Below, one piece after another: positions 1 through 13,032 of a stretch of 64,000 nt of DNA. Each line of letters opens with the position of its first letter. Position 1 is the stretch's first letter. Under the pieces are notes generated by a model. The model saw only the letters and a list, made by a program, of their open reading frames with translations. It searched no databases and had not been told where the DNA came from. Source of the stretch: Whalleya microplaca (taxonomy: Eukaryota; Ascomycota; Sordariomycetes; Xylariales; Xylariaceae). The stretch is from NCBI GenBank assembly GCA_022497155.1, contig MU385727.1, positions 620,001 to 684,000 on the forward strand, written 5' to 3'. A program made the translations under genes and the position numbers.

Positions 1-3000
1 GACATCGGGCAGCCCTGTTTCCTGCCATCCTGTCAAAGAGGGCACAAGCACAAGAGGTATCGGGCATTTTACATATCATTTCTATGATGGCGCTTAGGGG
101 CTCTACCTACGATATTAACGGTATTTCAGTTCCAATTATATATCTCTCTCCGAAGTAACCGTTGTACTCTGCCTACCTTTCAAACGTGTCTTGGCACGCG
201 GGTCCATTCTTACAACTCACCCACGCAACAGACAATGTCAGCGAATGACATCGAACTCGAAAACCTGAAGTTATTTGGTAGCGTTGCCTTATCTGAACTA
301 TTGATATGAATACATCAACGCGCGAGTCGCTGGTTGGCGGTAGTTTCTCTAATTCAGAGAATCTCAACCTCTGGATCAACATAGGTAAAGCTGAGTGTAG
401 CGGGCCGACTAGCTTTCATCCCAATGGAAACTCGGAAGTATGATGCATATCAAGGGTTACAGACCCTTACCTGGCTCATCCACATGATCTGCTTGAATCA
501 AAGGATTATGCACTACCGATTCGCCTCTCGGTTCCTTGCAGCGACAAACTTCTGTGCATCTCCGAAATATGGGCATTATCTTAGAGACATGGTCGAGGAG
601 GCTGTGGCTTACGTTGACCATTCTCGTCATGACGTCTTGCTGATAAGACTGTTGTTCTACCATTCGCTCTGTTTCAAAAAATACTATTACTCAACGTCAA
701 CTGTACAAAGTAGTATCTTGGACGCAACCGGGCACTGCTACGGTTGGCAGTCTTGAAATCCTTGCTAGGGAGATCTCCGTTACAGCAGATCTACCCCAAG
801 AACTACTAATACCCAATCTGATTGGTGGATTAATTGGTACGTATATGCCCCAACCGGTACGTACTCGCTAAGTCAGGTCATTCGCTCCGTGCAACTGCTT
901 TTCAGTGTAGAATCGATAGTTAATACATCCAGTATGTAAGCTAGATATCATAATAAAGTCCTGCTAGCACATCGTACCCTGTGCTGCCCTATATGTGATG
1001 GAGTTGATGAGGATATATATCAAGCTTGAGTTCCGTATGCTTATCAATATGTCATCATTTCGGTACACGCAATATCACAGCATAGAATACATGCCACTAG
1101 ATTGTACGCTGGTACTCGAGGGTAAAATGGGATAATGCAGACAAAACAGCATCGCAAGAGGATGCGATGCAACAGACCGTTGCAGCTCAGCCATTTTCTT
1201 GCACTTTTGCTGAATGCGAGCCGGAGTACGGCAAAGAAGAAAGGAAAAGAGATGACTGCCATCTGCTTGAGCCACCATATGCAGCCATTTGCATGCTTAT
1301 ACCTTACGCTGCTATCCCTGTTGATTACTTGGCACTATCACCACCGCGTCCGTACATACTAGATGATAGGTCAGCTGATAACCCAGCTGTCCAGGTGCCT
1401 ATTTTACATCCCACACTTGTGGCTATACAACCCAGAGTACTGCCCTGAGTGACTAGTTATGATACGTCCATCATCATAAATCCGTTGATACTCTTAGTCT
1501 GCATCCATGTACTTTGACAGTCTACACCCTAATAAATCTGCTGTACTAGGTTTTCACCGAGAATAAGTACCTACCTTGTTAATCAAACCAAGCTGTTTAC
1601 CCCGACAATCTGATACAAAGACCCATTGTTCGAATCAAATGAGGCACAAAAAGATATTGGTGGTGTTTGGTTTTGTTCATTAGAGATCCATGGTATGGCT
1701 ATGCGTCATGTAGGTATCGTGATCGTAACATCGGACATTGAGAACTGCTTACATGTGTCCGGTCAGATACGCAATACACTCTACACATGCTCTAACCTAG
1801 GTGTCTCGATAGTATAATCAACTTTGCTCAGCCCCTGTCAAAGTCCCAGGTCACCAACGCCGGCTCCGTGGTTCTATGTCCGTCTATCGGGTAGGGAGCA
1901 CAGCCCATACATGTTACATATTCACGAGAGCTAGACATGATGAAAACTAAGGGTCTTATTGGTGCGCTGAACCCCTCCTATTTATTGGTCATTCTCTGTG
2001 TGCCCCTGTCAACCAGGCTCACCAACCTGAAGTAGGTAAAGCTTTTGTAAGTTATTTCTTGTTATTGCAGAAGGCGAGCGAGGCGCCGGATCTTCATCGC
2101 ACAATATCAAAGTGCCCCCTTGCATGAGATAGGTATGGGGTTCATGTATAACAGATAGCGGCTATAGACGGACAGGGATGTGATGCTCCGCGGCGGGTCT
2201 GTGGGGTAGCGCTAAAGGTTGCTCTCGAAGCGCGCGGCTTTTGAAACATACAAATTGGGTACGCCCTTCAATCAGCTTACCGAATTTACGAGGCATCACT
2301 AGTAATCGATGATACGAAGTTAGAAATCGACGAGTACTTAAGATAACCGAAAATATTCAATTATATTCGCATACTCGAATATGACTATAGCACTCCGGTT
2401 ATTGTCGATGCCCACCAGTTATCCACAAGTTGGTGTCCGGCGACCACACATTTCACATTAGAAAGATCTACTCCACCACACATTGAACACGACATAAGGT
2501 AGTGACAAGCATTATCTTACATATACGCGCCAACGCAGGCTGTACCTATTCACGTCGTATGGCCTCCTAGTAAGCGTCTTATGTTACTTAGTTTGAACTG
2601 TACTCAGATAAGACCCTTTATGTCTGAAACAACACCAATTTATTGCCACCTAAATGCTCACATGGCATCTTGTAAGAATGAGTTGGGAAGCCCAGGTTAT
2701 TTTTTTCTTCATGCTGCTTTGTTCTACAAAATCAACCAGTTTTGAAACTGGATAGTACTTTAGATGTGTTCTAGGAATACATAGGACTCTGATTTTGGAA
2801 TGATCCCCTAGGTTACACTCATCTTATTGTCATTCAAATCAAGCCGCCTTAAGTGTCCATATATTGTAGTCCTGACTGTGAAGCGATGATCGACTATGCT
2901 TTCCTTACTTGAATACAGTTAGGCCTATTGTCTAGATACGGTCGAATGTTAAAATCCCCATTGCAAACTTCCGTATATATGTTTGTGTTAAGCATTCACA

Positions 3001-3664
3001 ATTTTGAAATAGCACCGCAGGAATGATACTTGATTTTTCGTTACTATAAGTATATTGCACGACAGAAATATGAGTCACCTTGAATAGGCCAATGGAGATC
3101 CAGAAGAATAATAATAAGCTAGAGCCACCTAATTCTCATTCATAGTATTTGGGTATTAGTGAATGGATAGCTGTTGAGCAGATTGCTAGAAGCGGGGATT
3201 TCTTGGTCTAATCTGGCTGAATAGTGTCTTGTTTGCGGATTCGATGACGAATTAATCAATTATAATAGACTCGAGTTAATCAGTGACTCAGCGGCAGGAA
3301 TGCATCTTTTACTTAACCTATTCCAGTATAAGCTCCAGGGTGACAAACTTTTTGAGAAAAATGTTGGTGATAGACTGTTCCTAGATTTACTAGCGAACAG
3401 AATCTCAACAATGTAAAAGCTGAGAAAGTTGCAAGACGTCCCATTCACTTAGACACATCCTCAAATCTATAAATACCCATGGAGCGACTTCATATATCTT
3501 ACCCAATTCTTCCATCCAAAACCACAAAGATCATCTCTTGCCATAAACCGATCAACTTACCAACTACGACCATAAACATCCGGGATACTAAGGAACAACA
3601 AATAACGACCTACCTCTTCACTGAGCTATCACAACTCAACCGTTGTACCAAGAAGCATCCGGCA
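1..3664. other. Spacer, no supported gene
   Basis: I see no convincing gene here. Short open frames on both strands (for example 424-756 plus and 457-663 minus) overlap each other, lack recognisable domains and are broken by stops in extension. Two similar short stretches beginning with CCCCTGTCAA occur near 1834 and 2004, but I could not turn them into a bounded repeat. The last 200 bases are probably the promoter and 5' leader of the gene starting at 3665, with a TATAAATA-like box at about 3469-3477. Confidence 0.5.
3469..3477 (+). promoter_or_regulatory. TATA-like box upstream of the 3665 gene
   Basis: The bases CTATAAATA lie about 190 bp upstream of the ATG at 3665. A C/A-rich, pyrimidine-poor leader follows, which is typical of fungal 5' UTRs. 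This placement supports starting translation at 3665 rather than at the in-frame ATG at 3479, which sits only a few bases from the TATA box and would leave no room for a leader. Confidence 0.4.
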
Positions 3665-4240
3665 ATGTCTCAGTTTCCCTCAGAACTGTACCGCCTCAAG
3701 GAGGCCCACAAAATCTACAAGGAGTTCCAGGAGGCCGACCAAGCTAAGCAAGTCAAATTCTTGCAAGACGGTTGGAAGGGTTTCACAATCTTAACTGGAC
3801 GAGAGCGGCAGGAAATGGAGCTGTCATTCGTCCTGAGAAAGCAGGCGTTGTTTCTATCGCTTCCGCGCGAAGAACAGCTTATGTACCTCGAGGAGCTTAT
3901 GCGATGGTTAACGGATTACGGAATAAAGCCGCCGAATGCCCACCAGGAAAAGTACTTTGTCATTGTTGCCTTTCGCATACAGAGTTTTGTGCACGACCTT
4001 CGCACTGGTGCGATCAACGAAAAGAAAGGCAACTGGTTTCGATGGTTCACGGAGCGTGAGGTACAGGGGAACGCGAAACTATTGGATCAGATGGTGCAGA
4101 ACGAGGCTATTCGTAACGAGAGCCAGTGCCGCGAGCGGGTTGCATCTAGGCAGGGGTCGTCGGCGCGACGTGTTTCGATTGCCAGCATGCTTAATGCCCC
4201 TGACGAGAAGGGACACGCCGGTGCTGCCAGGCCAAACTAA
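3665..4240 (+). CDS. Hypothetical 191-aa soluble protein
   Basis: A single-exon frame of 191 residues. I do not recognise the family. The product is charged, probably helical and soluble. It has no signal peptide or membrane segment, is rich in Glu, Arg and Gln, and ends in a low-complexity Ser/Arg/Ala-rich tail (about residues 155-191). The frame stays open upstream to an ATG at 3479. The 62 added residues read like translated leader (Thr/Ile/Lys/Pro-rich, no structure), and a TATA-like box lies at about 3469, so I chose the second ATG. Coding appearance rests on the long open frame and the plausible amphipathic sequence. It stands alone: the nearest gene is the polyketide synthase 1.5 kb downstream on the other strand, and nothing ties them together. 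Confidence 0.6.
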   Translation: MSQFPSELYRLKEAHKIYKEFQEADQAKQVKFLQDGWKGFTILTGRERQEMELSFVLRKQALFLSLPREEQLMYLEELMRWLTDYGIKPPNAHQEKYFVIVAFRIQSFVHDLRTGAINEKKGNWFRWFTEREVQGNAKLLDQMVQNEAIRNESQCRERVASRQGSSARRVSIASMLNAPDEKGHAGAARPN

Positions 4241-5753
4241 GCGTCATGAACATCCGATATAGAGAGGAGGGAACGAAATTGACGACTTATTCTGCATTGA
4301 TAGGACGCCCCCTACTACATACCTAGGCTTTGCACAGGTTGGTGATTACGGCAGGGAAGTTACCTATGGTCGACTCTTAGTACCGCAGATTCGGGTTTAG
4401 TTACACCTGAATGGACCTCTTATATACCAAAAATCATACCATTTGCTCGGTAATTGCCTCTATTCTTCGATTGTCGGTCAGTGGATGTTAGTGGAGTGTC
4501 ACAGGCGTAATATATGTATGAGGTCTTCTGAAGTGCTACATACCCAATGCAAAGTAATCATTAGGCCCACATCAGCAACGAATGAATCTACAGGTTACCC
4601 ACTGAAATAATGAAAAATTCCGCCGTGGGGAGATACAGCGGGAAGAGCCCGCTATAAGGAAATATTCCAACATTAACAAGACCGAATGAGATATTCTGAA
4701 GCCATAATTGTAAGAGAAATACATATCTATAAAATCGCCTCAAGGGATTCCAACAAACGCATAAACTCACTACAAGAGCCAGTCCACTTACATTATTACA
4801 GTGGTCGTCCTTACATAATACCAATCAGTAGAGCCACAACCCAGTCTGACCTACCTATGTCAATTGTCACACATCGGTCACAAGTAGCGGAGACTAACAG
4901 TGCGGCACTAAACAGAATATAGATTTAGTACAAATATTAGTACCACTTGTTAGGTTACAGAGCGCGGGGTAGCTATTCGAAGGTTTGCTTTTACATCACT
5001 TCACGAGATAATACATACCATAGCTTTATTAAGGTTCCCTAATTATGACGGAATGCATAGATACGGTCAAAAGTTCCTAACTGCCCCTGTCCAATACTTG
5101 CGGCTGCTATTAATGAGTGCTCATGTGCCCATATATACACGGTAAGCTTGTTGGAAACTTCCGGCTACAAATCTAGACATAGGAGCACCTGCAAACCCAA
5201 TGTGTGGAAATACTAAGCCGTCGTGTTTTGAATAGATTTTACACGTCTTTAAGTTCCCAATTTGGCTTTGCCTTTCCTTATCTTGAGGGATTGGCTGGTA
5301 AGAGTTCGTCTGCAAGCACAGTAAGGTGAAACTAGATATGTATTGTAGTACAGTGATAATACAAGGACTAAAAAAGTTGAAGAAAAAACATAAAAAATAA
5401 AAAAAAAATTCTATAGCTAAAAGAACGGTGACAGATCAAAGAAATCGTACCGCCATATTCCGTAGTCGCATTCTCATAATCGTCAGCCATTATAACCATG
5501 GTCCATGAAGTATTCCGTAGACATATAACTTCGGAAGGTTTTCTCAGACCCCTGTCGTGTCGGTCTGTGCGTAGAATGATCAAAAGTAAGATTCCCCCAG
5601 CCAAGAATTTCAAGCTCATTCATGTCTTGACAACCCATACGACCTCATTCTAGCTCATTCAGCACCTCCTACAATTCAATATACCCGACTTGGAATTGAG
5701 ATCCAAGACCTGTTCAAACCGGGTTGTTTCATTACAAGTCGTTGTCTTGAAAC
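4241..5753. other. Spacer downstream of the 3665 gene and of the PKS
   Basis: No supported gene. An A-rich run at about 5368-5412 (several A6-A9 runs separated by single bases) lies some 350 bp beyond the PKS stop codon. It could be a retroposon tail or simple AT-rich sequence. The first 370 bp or so beyond 5753 toward lower coordinates should hold the PKS 3' UTR and polyadenylation signals, which I cannot place. Confidence 0.4.
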
Positions 5754-8700
5754 TTAGGCAAGTATGCCTTGGTTTGAGCACACCTGCGTCGCAAACTTCC
5801 TGATTGTCAATGCCGGCCCGAGTAGTTGCTGGAATGGCACGTCCATTCGGTACTCCTTGAAGATCCAATTCCGCAGCTCGGCACCAACCATACTGTCAAT
5901 GCCGTAGTCCGCGATTGACTTGACATCCGGGTCGAAATCCTCAACGCTAAGTAGCAACATGCGAGCTAACTTGCTGATGAAGTGCTCGATCACGGCATCG
6001 ATGGCTTCGGCAGGCGATGCAGAGGCCTTGATGGTTGCTACAATGCTCTGCGCACTTCCTCCGCTAGCATCGTCTTTGGAGGAGGTGATGGCATGAACAA
6101 CATGGTTGAAGCGAGCATCCTCGAGCCAGAAGCTGTCGGTAGCAGCTTCATCATTCACAGCCTTTTGCAACTTGGCGGGGTCGAGGCCGACGACGACATG
6201 ATCCGTAGTCCGCCCGGTGTTCTGGGAAACTATGGCCGCCTCAAAGCCTTCAAGGAGGTGTTCCTCGTCAATGCCGTACATGCCCTTGCGCTTGAGAGCA
6301 TCCTCCAGCTCGGAGTTCTCGGCAACTACGCCGACGCCGAGAACCATCGGCAGCACAACAGCAGTCGCTGCTTTGTTAGCCGTCGTGCGATGACGGGCAA
6401 GTGAATCAAGATAGCTATTGGCCGCAGCATAGTTGCTCTGACCTGGAGTGCCGAGGATACCGGAGACTGAGCTTGTCATGATGAAGAAGTCGAGTGGGGT
6501 GCTATCCAGGACGCTGTGAAGGTTCATGGCACCTAGGATCTTTGGCTCGATCGAGGTCTTCCAGTTCTCGAAAGACATGGAGTGGAACAGACCATCCTGC
6601 GAATGTTAGTTGGATCCTATCAAACCGTTGGGACTCTTGTACTTACCCGTAACACCATCGCTGCATGCACGACACCCTTGATTGGGTGTTCTGACGGCAC
6701 TCCCTGAACAGCACGAACGACGTCCTCATGCGAGGTGGCATCACCTCTCACGACCTGAACCACCGCACCAGCGTCCTCAATATCCTTCACAAGCTTAGCA
6801 GCAGACTTAGAGTCTGTACCGGAGCGAGACAGGAACGTGAATCTTCGTGCACCGGACTCCATCATCCAAGAAGTCAAACTGCGTCCAAGGCCGCCTAAGC
6901 AGCCAACGAGTAGATAAGTGGAATCAGGGCTGAACTTGAGAGGAGCTCTTGTGCGTAAGACCTGTATCGGCGTCTCGGATGCTTCATACTGGATAACAGA
7001 CTTGGTAGCCCCAAAAGAGTCGGAGAACGTCGACACAGCCTTATCGAGATCGGCGAGGTTGACCGATTGGGTCACGCCAGGAGCAACAATAGACCCTTGT
7101 CTGAATATGCTGATGATACTTCCCAGTAGACCTGAAACAATCTCGGGGTGGCCCTGGTAGAGGTCAAGGATATCAAATGGCATATAACTGGCACCGCGCT
7201 GGAGTGGAGTAATGTCGAGCGCATTCCGGCTAAGCACGTTCTTTCTACCGCTATCGACGAAGCGGCCGAAACGAGCAATGCATCGCCAAGCTTCACGGGC
7301 GGCTCTTGGGTCCACGCTTCCAGCACTGAAGACAACATCCGCCCCATGACCATTCGTCAATGCTTCAAGACGCTCTGAGACAACACCATCCGAAGACCGA
7401 ATTATTTGTTTAGTATCGAGGCCGAGCTGCTGAAGGAAGGCAGCTTCGTCGTCGGTCTGTGCCACCACGAAGGGAACTGCACCCTTCAGTTGAGCGATCT
7501 TGACAGCCGCGGTGCCACTAGTGCCCGTACCGTGGAGTATGAGTACATTCTCCCCCGGCTTGACCATGGCAAGGCTCCCCAGACCGTGTATAGCTGTGGC
7601 ATATGCCATCAACATGCTCACGACTACGTTCATGTCGTCCTGAGTATCAATCTTGTGGAGCATGGCGGCTTGAACTTGCTGGTAACTGGCGAATTTGTCT
7701 ACGTTGAAGCCAACCACCCTGTCGCCGACGTTCAAAGTTGTAACGTCTGGTCCGACCTTGCTCACAACTCCACCAATCTCATGGCTGAAGGTGGTTGGGT
7801 AGTCAGCGCCAGTGATAACCAGAACACCTTCTTTCGTTAAGCCGCTGGACTGGATCTGAACCTCGACATGCCCTGGTTTGATCTCGGCGTTGCTGACAAT
7901 CTGCTCCTGGAAGGCAACTTTTCCCTTGAGCACCTTGCCTGAGATGCGGATTTCAGGGGAGAAGGGCATCGATTCAGTATCCTGGGATATGGCGAAGACT
8001 TTGTTCAGGTCCTGGTTGCGAACCAATCGGCTGATATACGTCTTCCCGTTGGAGACACAGAATTCCTGCTCCGGCTTATCGCTCTCGATTAGTTGTAATT
8101 GAGCAGCCTTCGCAATTGACTTGATAACCTGTTCCGACTTAACATTGCTGAGATCAACATCAAGCGTCCTGAAGTCAAGCGAGACCTGCTCGGATCTAAG
8201 AGACCTCGCAAGCCCGGAAACCATGGCATATTCAGGGCCCTTGCCTTCGAGGATACCCCCAGTAGTGACCCAAAGCAGAGATGATGTGGAGTTGGTGATG
8301 TTCTGGATCGCGTGAAGCTCTTTCTCCGTCAGCGTGAATAATAGAGGGCCCTCAAAGTCTGCCAACATAATCACATGCTCTTGGATCTGCGATTCAAGGC
8401 AATCGTTCAAGCTGCAGATGCTAACATCCCAACTGAGAGCCTCCAAGGCTGTCTTGACTTCCGAGACGATCGAAGCCTGGCTCGTGCGGTAGACCAATTG
8501 GACAGTGTGTTTAGTATCGGAGGCTGCCGTCTGATTGTCTGCGCCTGGCGCTCTGGACAAGCCAATTGTGGTTCCGGTGGACCCCTTGAGAACGAAGTCG
8601 GGGCCGCTGAAGCCGGCAGTGCGGAGTGTGTCCGCAGGGCCATCGGCGGAGAACTCCCAGATCGCGTACCCGCCATTTCTGAGGACGCCGCGCGCCTTAG

Positions 8701-11700
8701 AGAGGATTTCAAGTGAGGGTTCATTTCCAGTTGCGATGAGCAAATCGTACGATCCTGGTTTGACAGACTGTGACTCTAGGTCTTGGGTAAGATCAAGCTT
8801 CATAACCTTGGCGTTGTGGAAATTTTTTAGGGATGACTTGATTAACTCCGCCTCCTCATCAGACGTAGCGGTGGTGGTATAAGCAGCTTGGGCGTTCTTC
8901 TGGAGCACCGTGGGTGCGTACTGCGAGCCGAGCTCAAGAACTTTCATGCTTGGATATTTGAACAGAGCCAAGTTTGCTAGGTCGGACACTGTCATGCCGT
9001 CGGTGATCGATCCCGTCTCAAGGCTCTCAAAGTCGACTTCCCAAGACATCTCCCCGTAAGGTGCATCCTTCAGTGCAGTCTCCGCCTTCTGAGGAATGGC
9101 AGCTTCGTAACTTGTCGTGCGGACGTTGTTAATTTCTAGGACCATCTCGCCATCGTCTGCCACCATCTGAACGCTATTTTCGAAAGATCGGATACCTCGT
9201 CTGTCGACCCAGGCATAGGCGCTCGCCTTGCTGGTCTTTACTTGCGCTTCGGTCGGCGGCCAGATAGCCACTTCGTCGACTTGGATAGGCACGACACCAC
9301 AGTCCATGGCATTGGTGCGACCGGCGTAAATGGCAGCAATACTGAGCTGTAAAGTGGAGTCAACAGAGCCCGGGTGTAATGGGTACCGAGATTCCCCAAG
9401 CGACTCATCGACTTCCTGCTTGATGTTCGTTCTGCAACTGGCCTCATAGTTCTTGCCGTCGAACCGGATATCATCCATGTCTTGGAACGTCGGACCGTAG
9501 TCGAAACCAACCTCACGCAAAGCCTGGTTCCACGCTTTGCCGCTTGCTCGTTGCGGGAACTCTGGTGCCTTACGCGGCGTCTTGCCGCGTGGCCGCGTGT
9601 TAATGCTGATGCTGCCAGCCATGTGCTCCTTCTTCTCGTTCTCGCTGCTGATGGAGGAGACGCTGAAATCCCACCAGGTGGTCGTGCTATCCGACTCGCT
9701 ATAGACTGACGGGCGCATGTTAAGCAGAACTTCAATACCATCATCATCGTCAGGAGTTACTAGAGCCTTCTTAATTGACACGTCACGCAGCACGTAACTC
9801 TCAATCTTCACCGGCTTGTCGCTAAGCTCGTTCAACTGAGTGATAGCCTCCATGGCCATGGCAAAGTAGCCAGCCGCCGGAAAGACGGACTCGCCACCGA
9901 GGGAATGATCCTTGAGCCAAGGAAGATCGCGATGCCGTAGTATGTTTCTCCATGTTGGTTCTGCAAGGGAGCACCCGATGACCAGCTGACCTAACACGTC
10001 GTGTCGAGGGAACTTTGGTTGACGCTGCTCACGGCTGGCCCGGCTTTCAGCCCAGAACGGCTTGGTATAATTCCACTGATACGGCGGAAGATCAACAATC
10101 ACCGATCCTTTTGTAATGGTGGGCTTGCCACTGGGCGACGTCCCTTCGATCCTCGTAACGCGCTCCATATCAATGGGGTAGCTGCGCAGGAACATTTCGC
10201 CAGCAAGCTTGAGAAGTTGAACAGCACAGTCCTTCCCTCTCAAAAGCGTCGGAAGGTAGTCGAGCTTCTCGGCGTTTAACTCAGCCTTGATCTGCTTGAT
10301 CGGACCCGCCATAGCAGAGTGAGGGCCCACCTCAATTAGCAGGTCAACCTTAGAAAATTCTTCGCTCGTCAAGATAGTCTGCACAGCCTGGTTGAATAGC
10401 ACAGGGCTCCTCAAGTTCGCGCTCCAATATGCTTCATCCAACACGGTCATTTCCGGGATCACGCTGTTAGTAACCGATGAGACCATTCTCACGGTCGACG
10501 CTGTGGGCCGCTCGAATGGGGACTGCATCTTCGCTGCGCAGACAAGCCTCTCATACTCGGCTGCGACTGGAGCCATGTGGTGGGAGTGATAAGCTTTGCC
10601 GTTCGTCTTAACCGTGCGCGCAAAAATGTTCTCAGCGTCTAGTTTGGCCTTGACAACCTCCAATGCGTCTGCGTCGCCGCTCAGAGTCACACCTGAAGGG
10701 GAGTTGTGGCAAGCGACCATCACCTTGCCTGTCACGTCGCTCAGGTATGGTTCGACAGCCTTCGCGCCAAGACCAACCGCCATCATGCCACCACCAGTGT
10801 TGACGTCGCGCACAACCTTCCCACGATAGTATGCAACCGTAATCGCCTCCCTTGCTGAGATCAGGCCAGCAGCATAAGCAGCGGCAATTTCGCCGGACGA
10901 ATGGCCGACAGTCACGACCGGGCGGATGCCCCAGTAAGCTAGTAGCTGTACGATAGCCACCTGGACCGCGGTGCAAAGGGGCTGCGAGAACTCGGCCTCG
11001 TTGACTTGAGAGGTTTGCGCGTCTTCGAGAAGGACATCCTCAATTGACCACTCTGGACCGTCGTACAGGTCTCCGAGGGCAGAATCGAGGACGCGTATCG
11101 CCCTGAGGAAGCTGGGGTACTGCTCCATTAGTTCTGCGCCCATACGAGCCCACTGGGCACCCTGGCCGGTGAACACAAAACCAACGGTCGGTGTGGTCTT
11201 CTTCTCGGCGAAGGTAAAGGAGGTAGCCGCGTTCGCGAAGGCCTCATTTATTGTGACGTGGCTGGCAACTGTGAAAGCCTTGCTCTGCAGGATACTTCGA
11301 CGGTTCGCAAGTGTATATGAGAGATCCAAAAGGTTATAGTTGTTTACAATCTCGCCATGGGCGTCAATGTTGCGCTTCAGCGTCGCCTTGTCGTGTGCAG
11401 AGAACGGTAGCAGGAAAGGCCGCTTGCGCTCGAGAGCTCGACGGGGGGCACGGCGTCTTTGTGGCTGATTGCTGTCGACATACTGAATGGTCTGACGACG
11501 TCTCAGCAAAGAATCCGCTCCCTCAACTACGACATGTGCGTTGGTGCCTCCGTAGCCGAAACTGTTTATAGATACTCGTCGTACTGGTAAATGCGATGGG
11601 AACGGTACCGGCTCGGTTGGTACTCTGACCTGCCATTCACTCCACTTGATCTTCGGGTTCGGCTTGACGAGGCCTCGGGTTGGAGGGATTACACCACGCT

Positions 11701-13032
11701 CCACAATCAAGATAGCCTTGATCAGTGCTGACAGACCGCTAGCAGCTTCGCTATGGCCGATATTGGTCTTGACAGCACCAATCCATAATGGATTCTCTTC
11801 AGGCTGGCGGTTCTTGTTCATAGCAATCGACACCGCATTCACCTCTAGGGGGTCTCCAATAGCCGTGCCTGTTCCGTGGCACTCGAAATATCCGGTCAGA
11901 CGGGGATCGAGATCTCCCCCACGCTTATAAGCATGAGCGATGACGTCCGCCTGGCCGTCTCGGCTAGGATACGTGATACCAACGGCAGGTGCTTTGCCGT
12001 TGGCATTGACAGCGCTAGATCGAATGACTCCGCGGATGGGGTCTCCATCTCGGACGGCGTCCGAGAGGCGCTTTAGATATACGGCACCGACAGCATCGGC
12101 ACGGCCGTAGCCATCGGCGCTTTCGTCAAATGTGTGGCATGTCGAGGTGGGTGATAACACTCCGAGCTTGGCAGTATTCATGTGTTGGTCGACAGTGATA
12201 ATAAGGTTAACGCCACCGACAATAGCACCCTCGGCCTCCTTATTCCTGAGGGCGTTGCATGCGTTATGAAGCGCATATACCGAGGATGAGCACGCTGTGT
12301 TACAGACAATGCTAGGGCCATTCAGATTGAAGACGTGGCTAATACGGTTGCTGATGATGCCAGGATCAACACCAGTTGCAGCCAAGCTGTGCCGGAAGGA
12401 GTGCTCCTTGAAAGACATTTGCTGCCAATCCGCAGTGAAGCTGGCGGCAAAAACAGCTGTCCGTGTGCCTGCAATAGAATCTATGGAGATGCCGCCAGAT
12501 TCTAGCGCTTCGTAGACGACCTCAAGTAGCTTCCGCTGTTGGGGGTCCATCCACATCGCCTCGATAGGGGTAATTCCAAAGAGGCCCGGGTCAAAATTCG
12601 TCAGGTCATCATTGAGGAAATATCCACCCAGTACGCCGAAACTACCTGGACGGTCATTGTTTTTGTGAAAATGGGCATCGATGTTGAAGCGGGAAGCAGG
12701 AACCTTCGGCGTATTGCCCGTTGCCTTGTTGATCATCATGTCCCAGAACTGCGCTGGCGAACTGACATCCCCTGGTAGACGGCATCCTAATATTTGTCAG
12801 CTTTCGACCCGTGTTAGCCAAAGGCGAGACGTCGCTTACCCATGCCGACCACCGCTATCGGTTCTAATTGCTCATCGAGAGGCTTCTCAGCGTAGCCGGG
12901 GAAAGCAAGCGCGGGATAGTCCCCGTGAACGCTGGAGTGTATACTGGTGTTGGCGGTTGATCCATGACTCTCAGCAAAGGAACTCTGAGAGGATTGAGAA
13001 GAAGACCTAGAGGTCCTTAATAAGCCGGGCAT
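5754..13032 (-). CDS. Highly reducing type I polyketide synthase (KS-AT-DH-psiMT-ER-KR-ACP)
   Basis: Iterative HR-PKS that should build a reduced polyketide chain from malonyl-CoA. Three exons, 13032-12840, 12786-6647 and 6596-5754, joined by 53- and 50-bp introns, give 2391 aa. KS: active Cys230 in NTACSSS, His368 in HGTGT, His409 in NIGHS. AT: Ser694 in GHSSG. DH: His1025 in DHSLGGESVFP and Asp1207 in HPGSVDSTLQ. A short methyltransferase-like stretch (about 1310-1480) has VLELGSQYAP where an active enzyme has the SAM-binding GxGxG, so it looks dead. ER at about 1690-2000 is divergent: the nucleotide loop reads HGTGTSGTAAV rather than the usual AGGVG form. KR: GCLGGLG near 2026, Ser2154, Tyr2167. 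ACP: phosphopantetheine Ser2346 in YGIDSMVG. No thioesterase follows, so release needs another enzyme or a nucleophile. The first ATG precedes a Ser-rich leader of about 50 residues before the KS. A flavin monooxygenase lies 3.1 kb away, transcribed divergently. Confidence 0.95.

Noticed and set aside
5368..5412. Poly-A tail of a retroposon
   Set aside because: A-rich run only. No element body, duplication or second end could be found.
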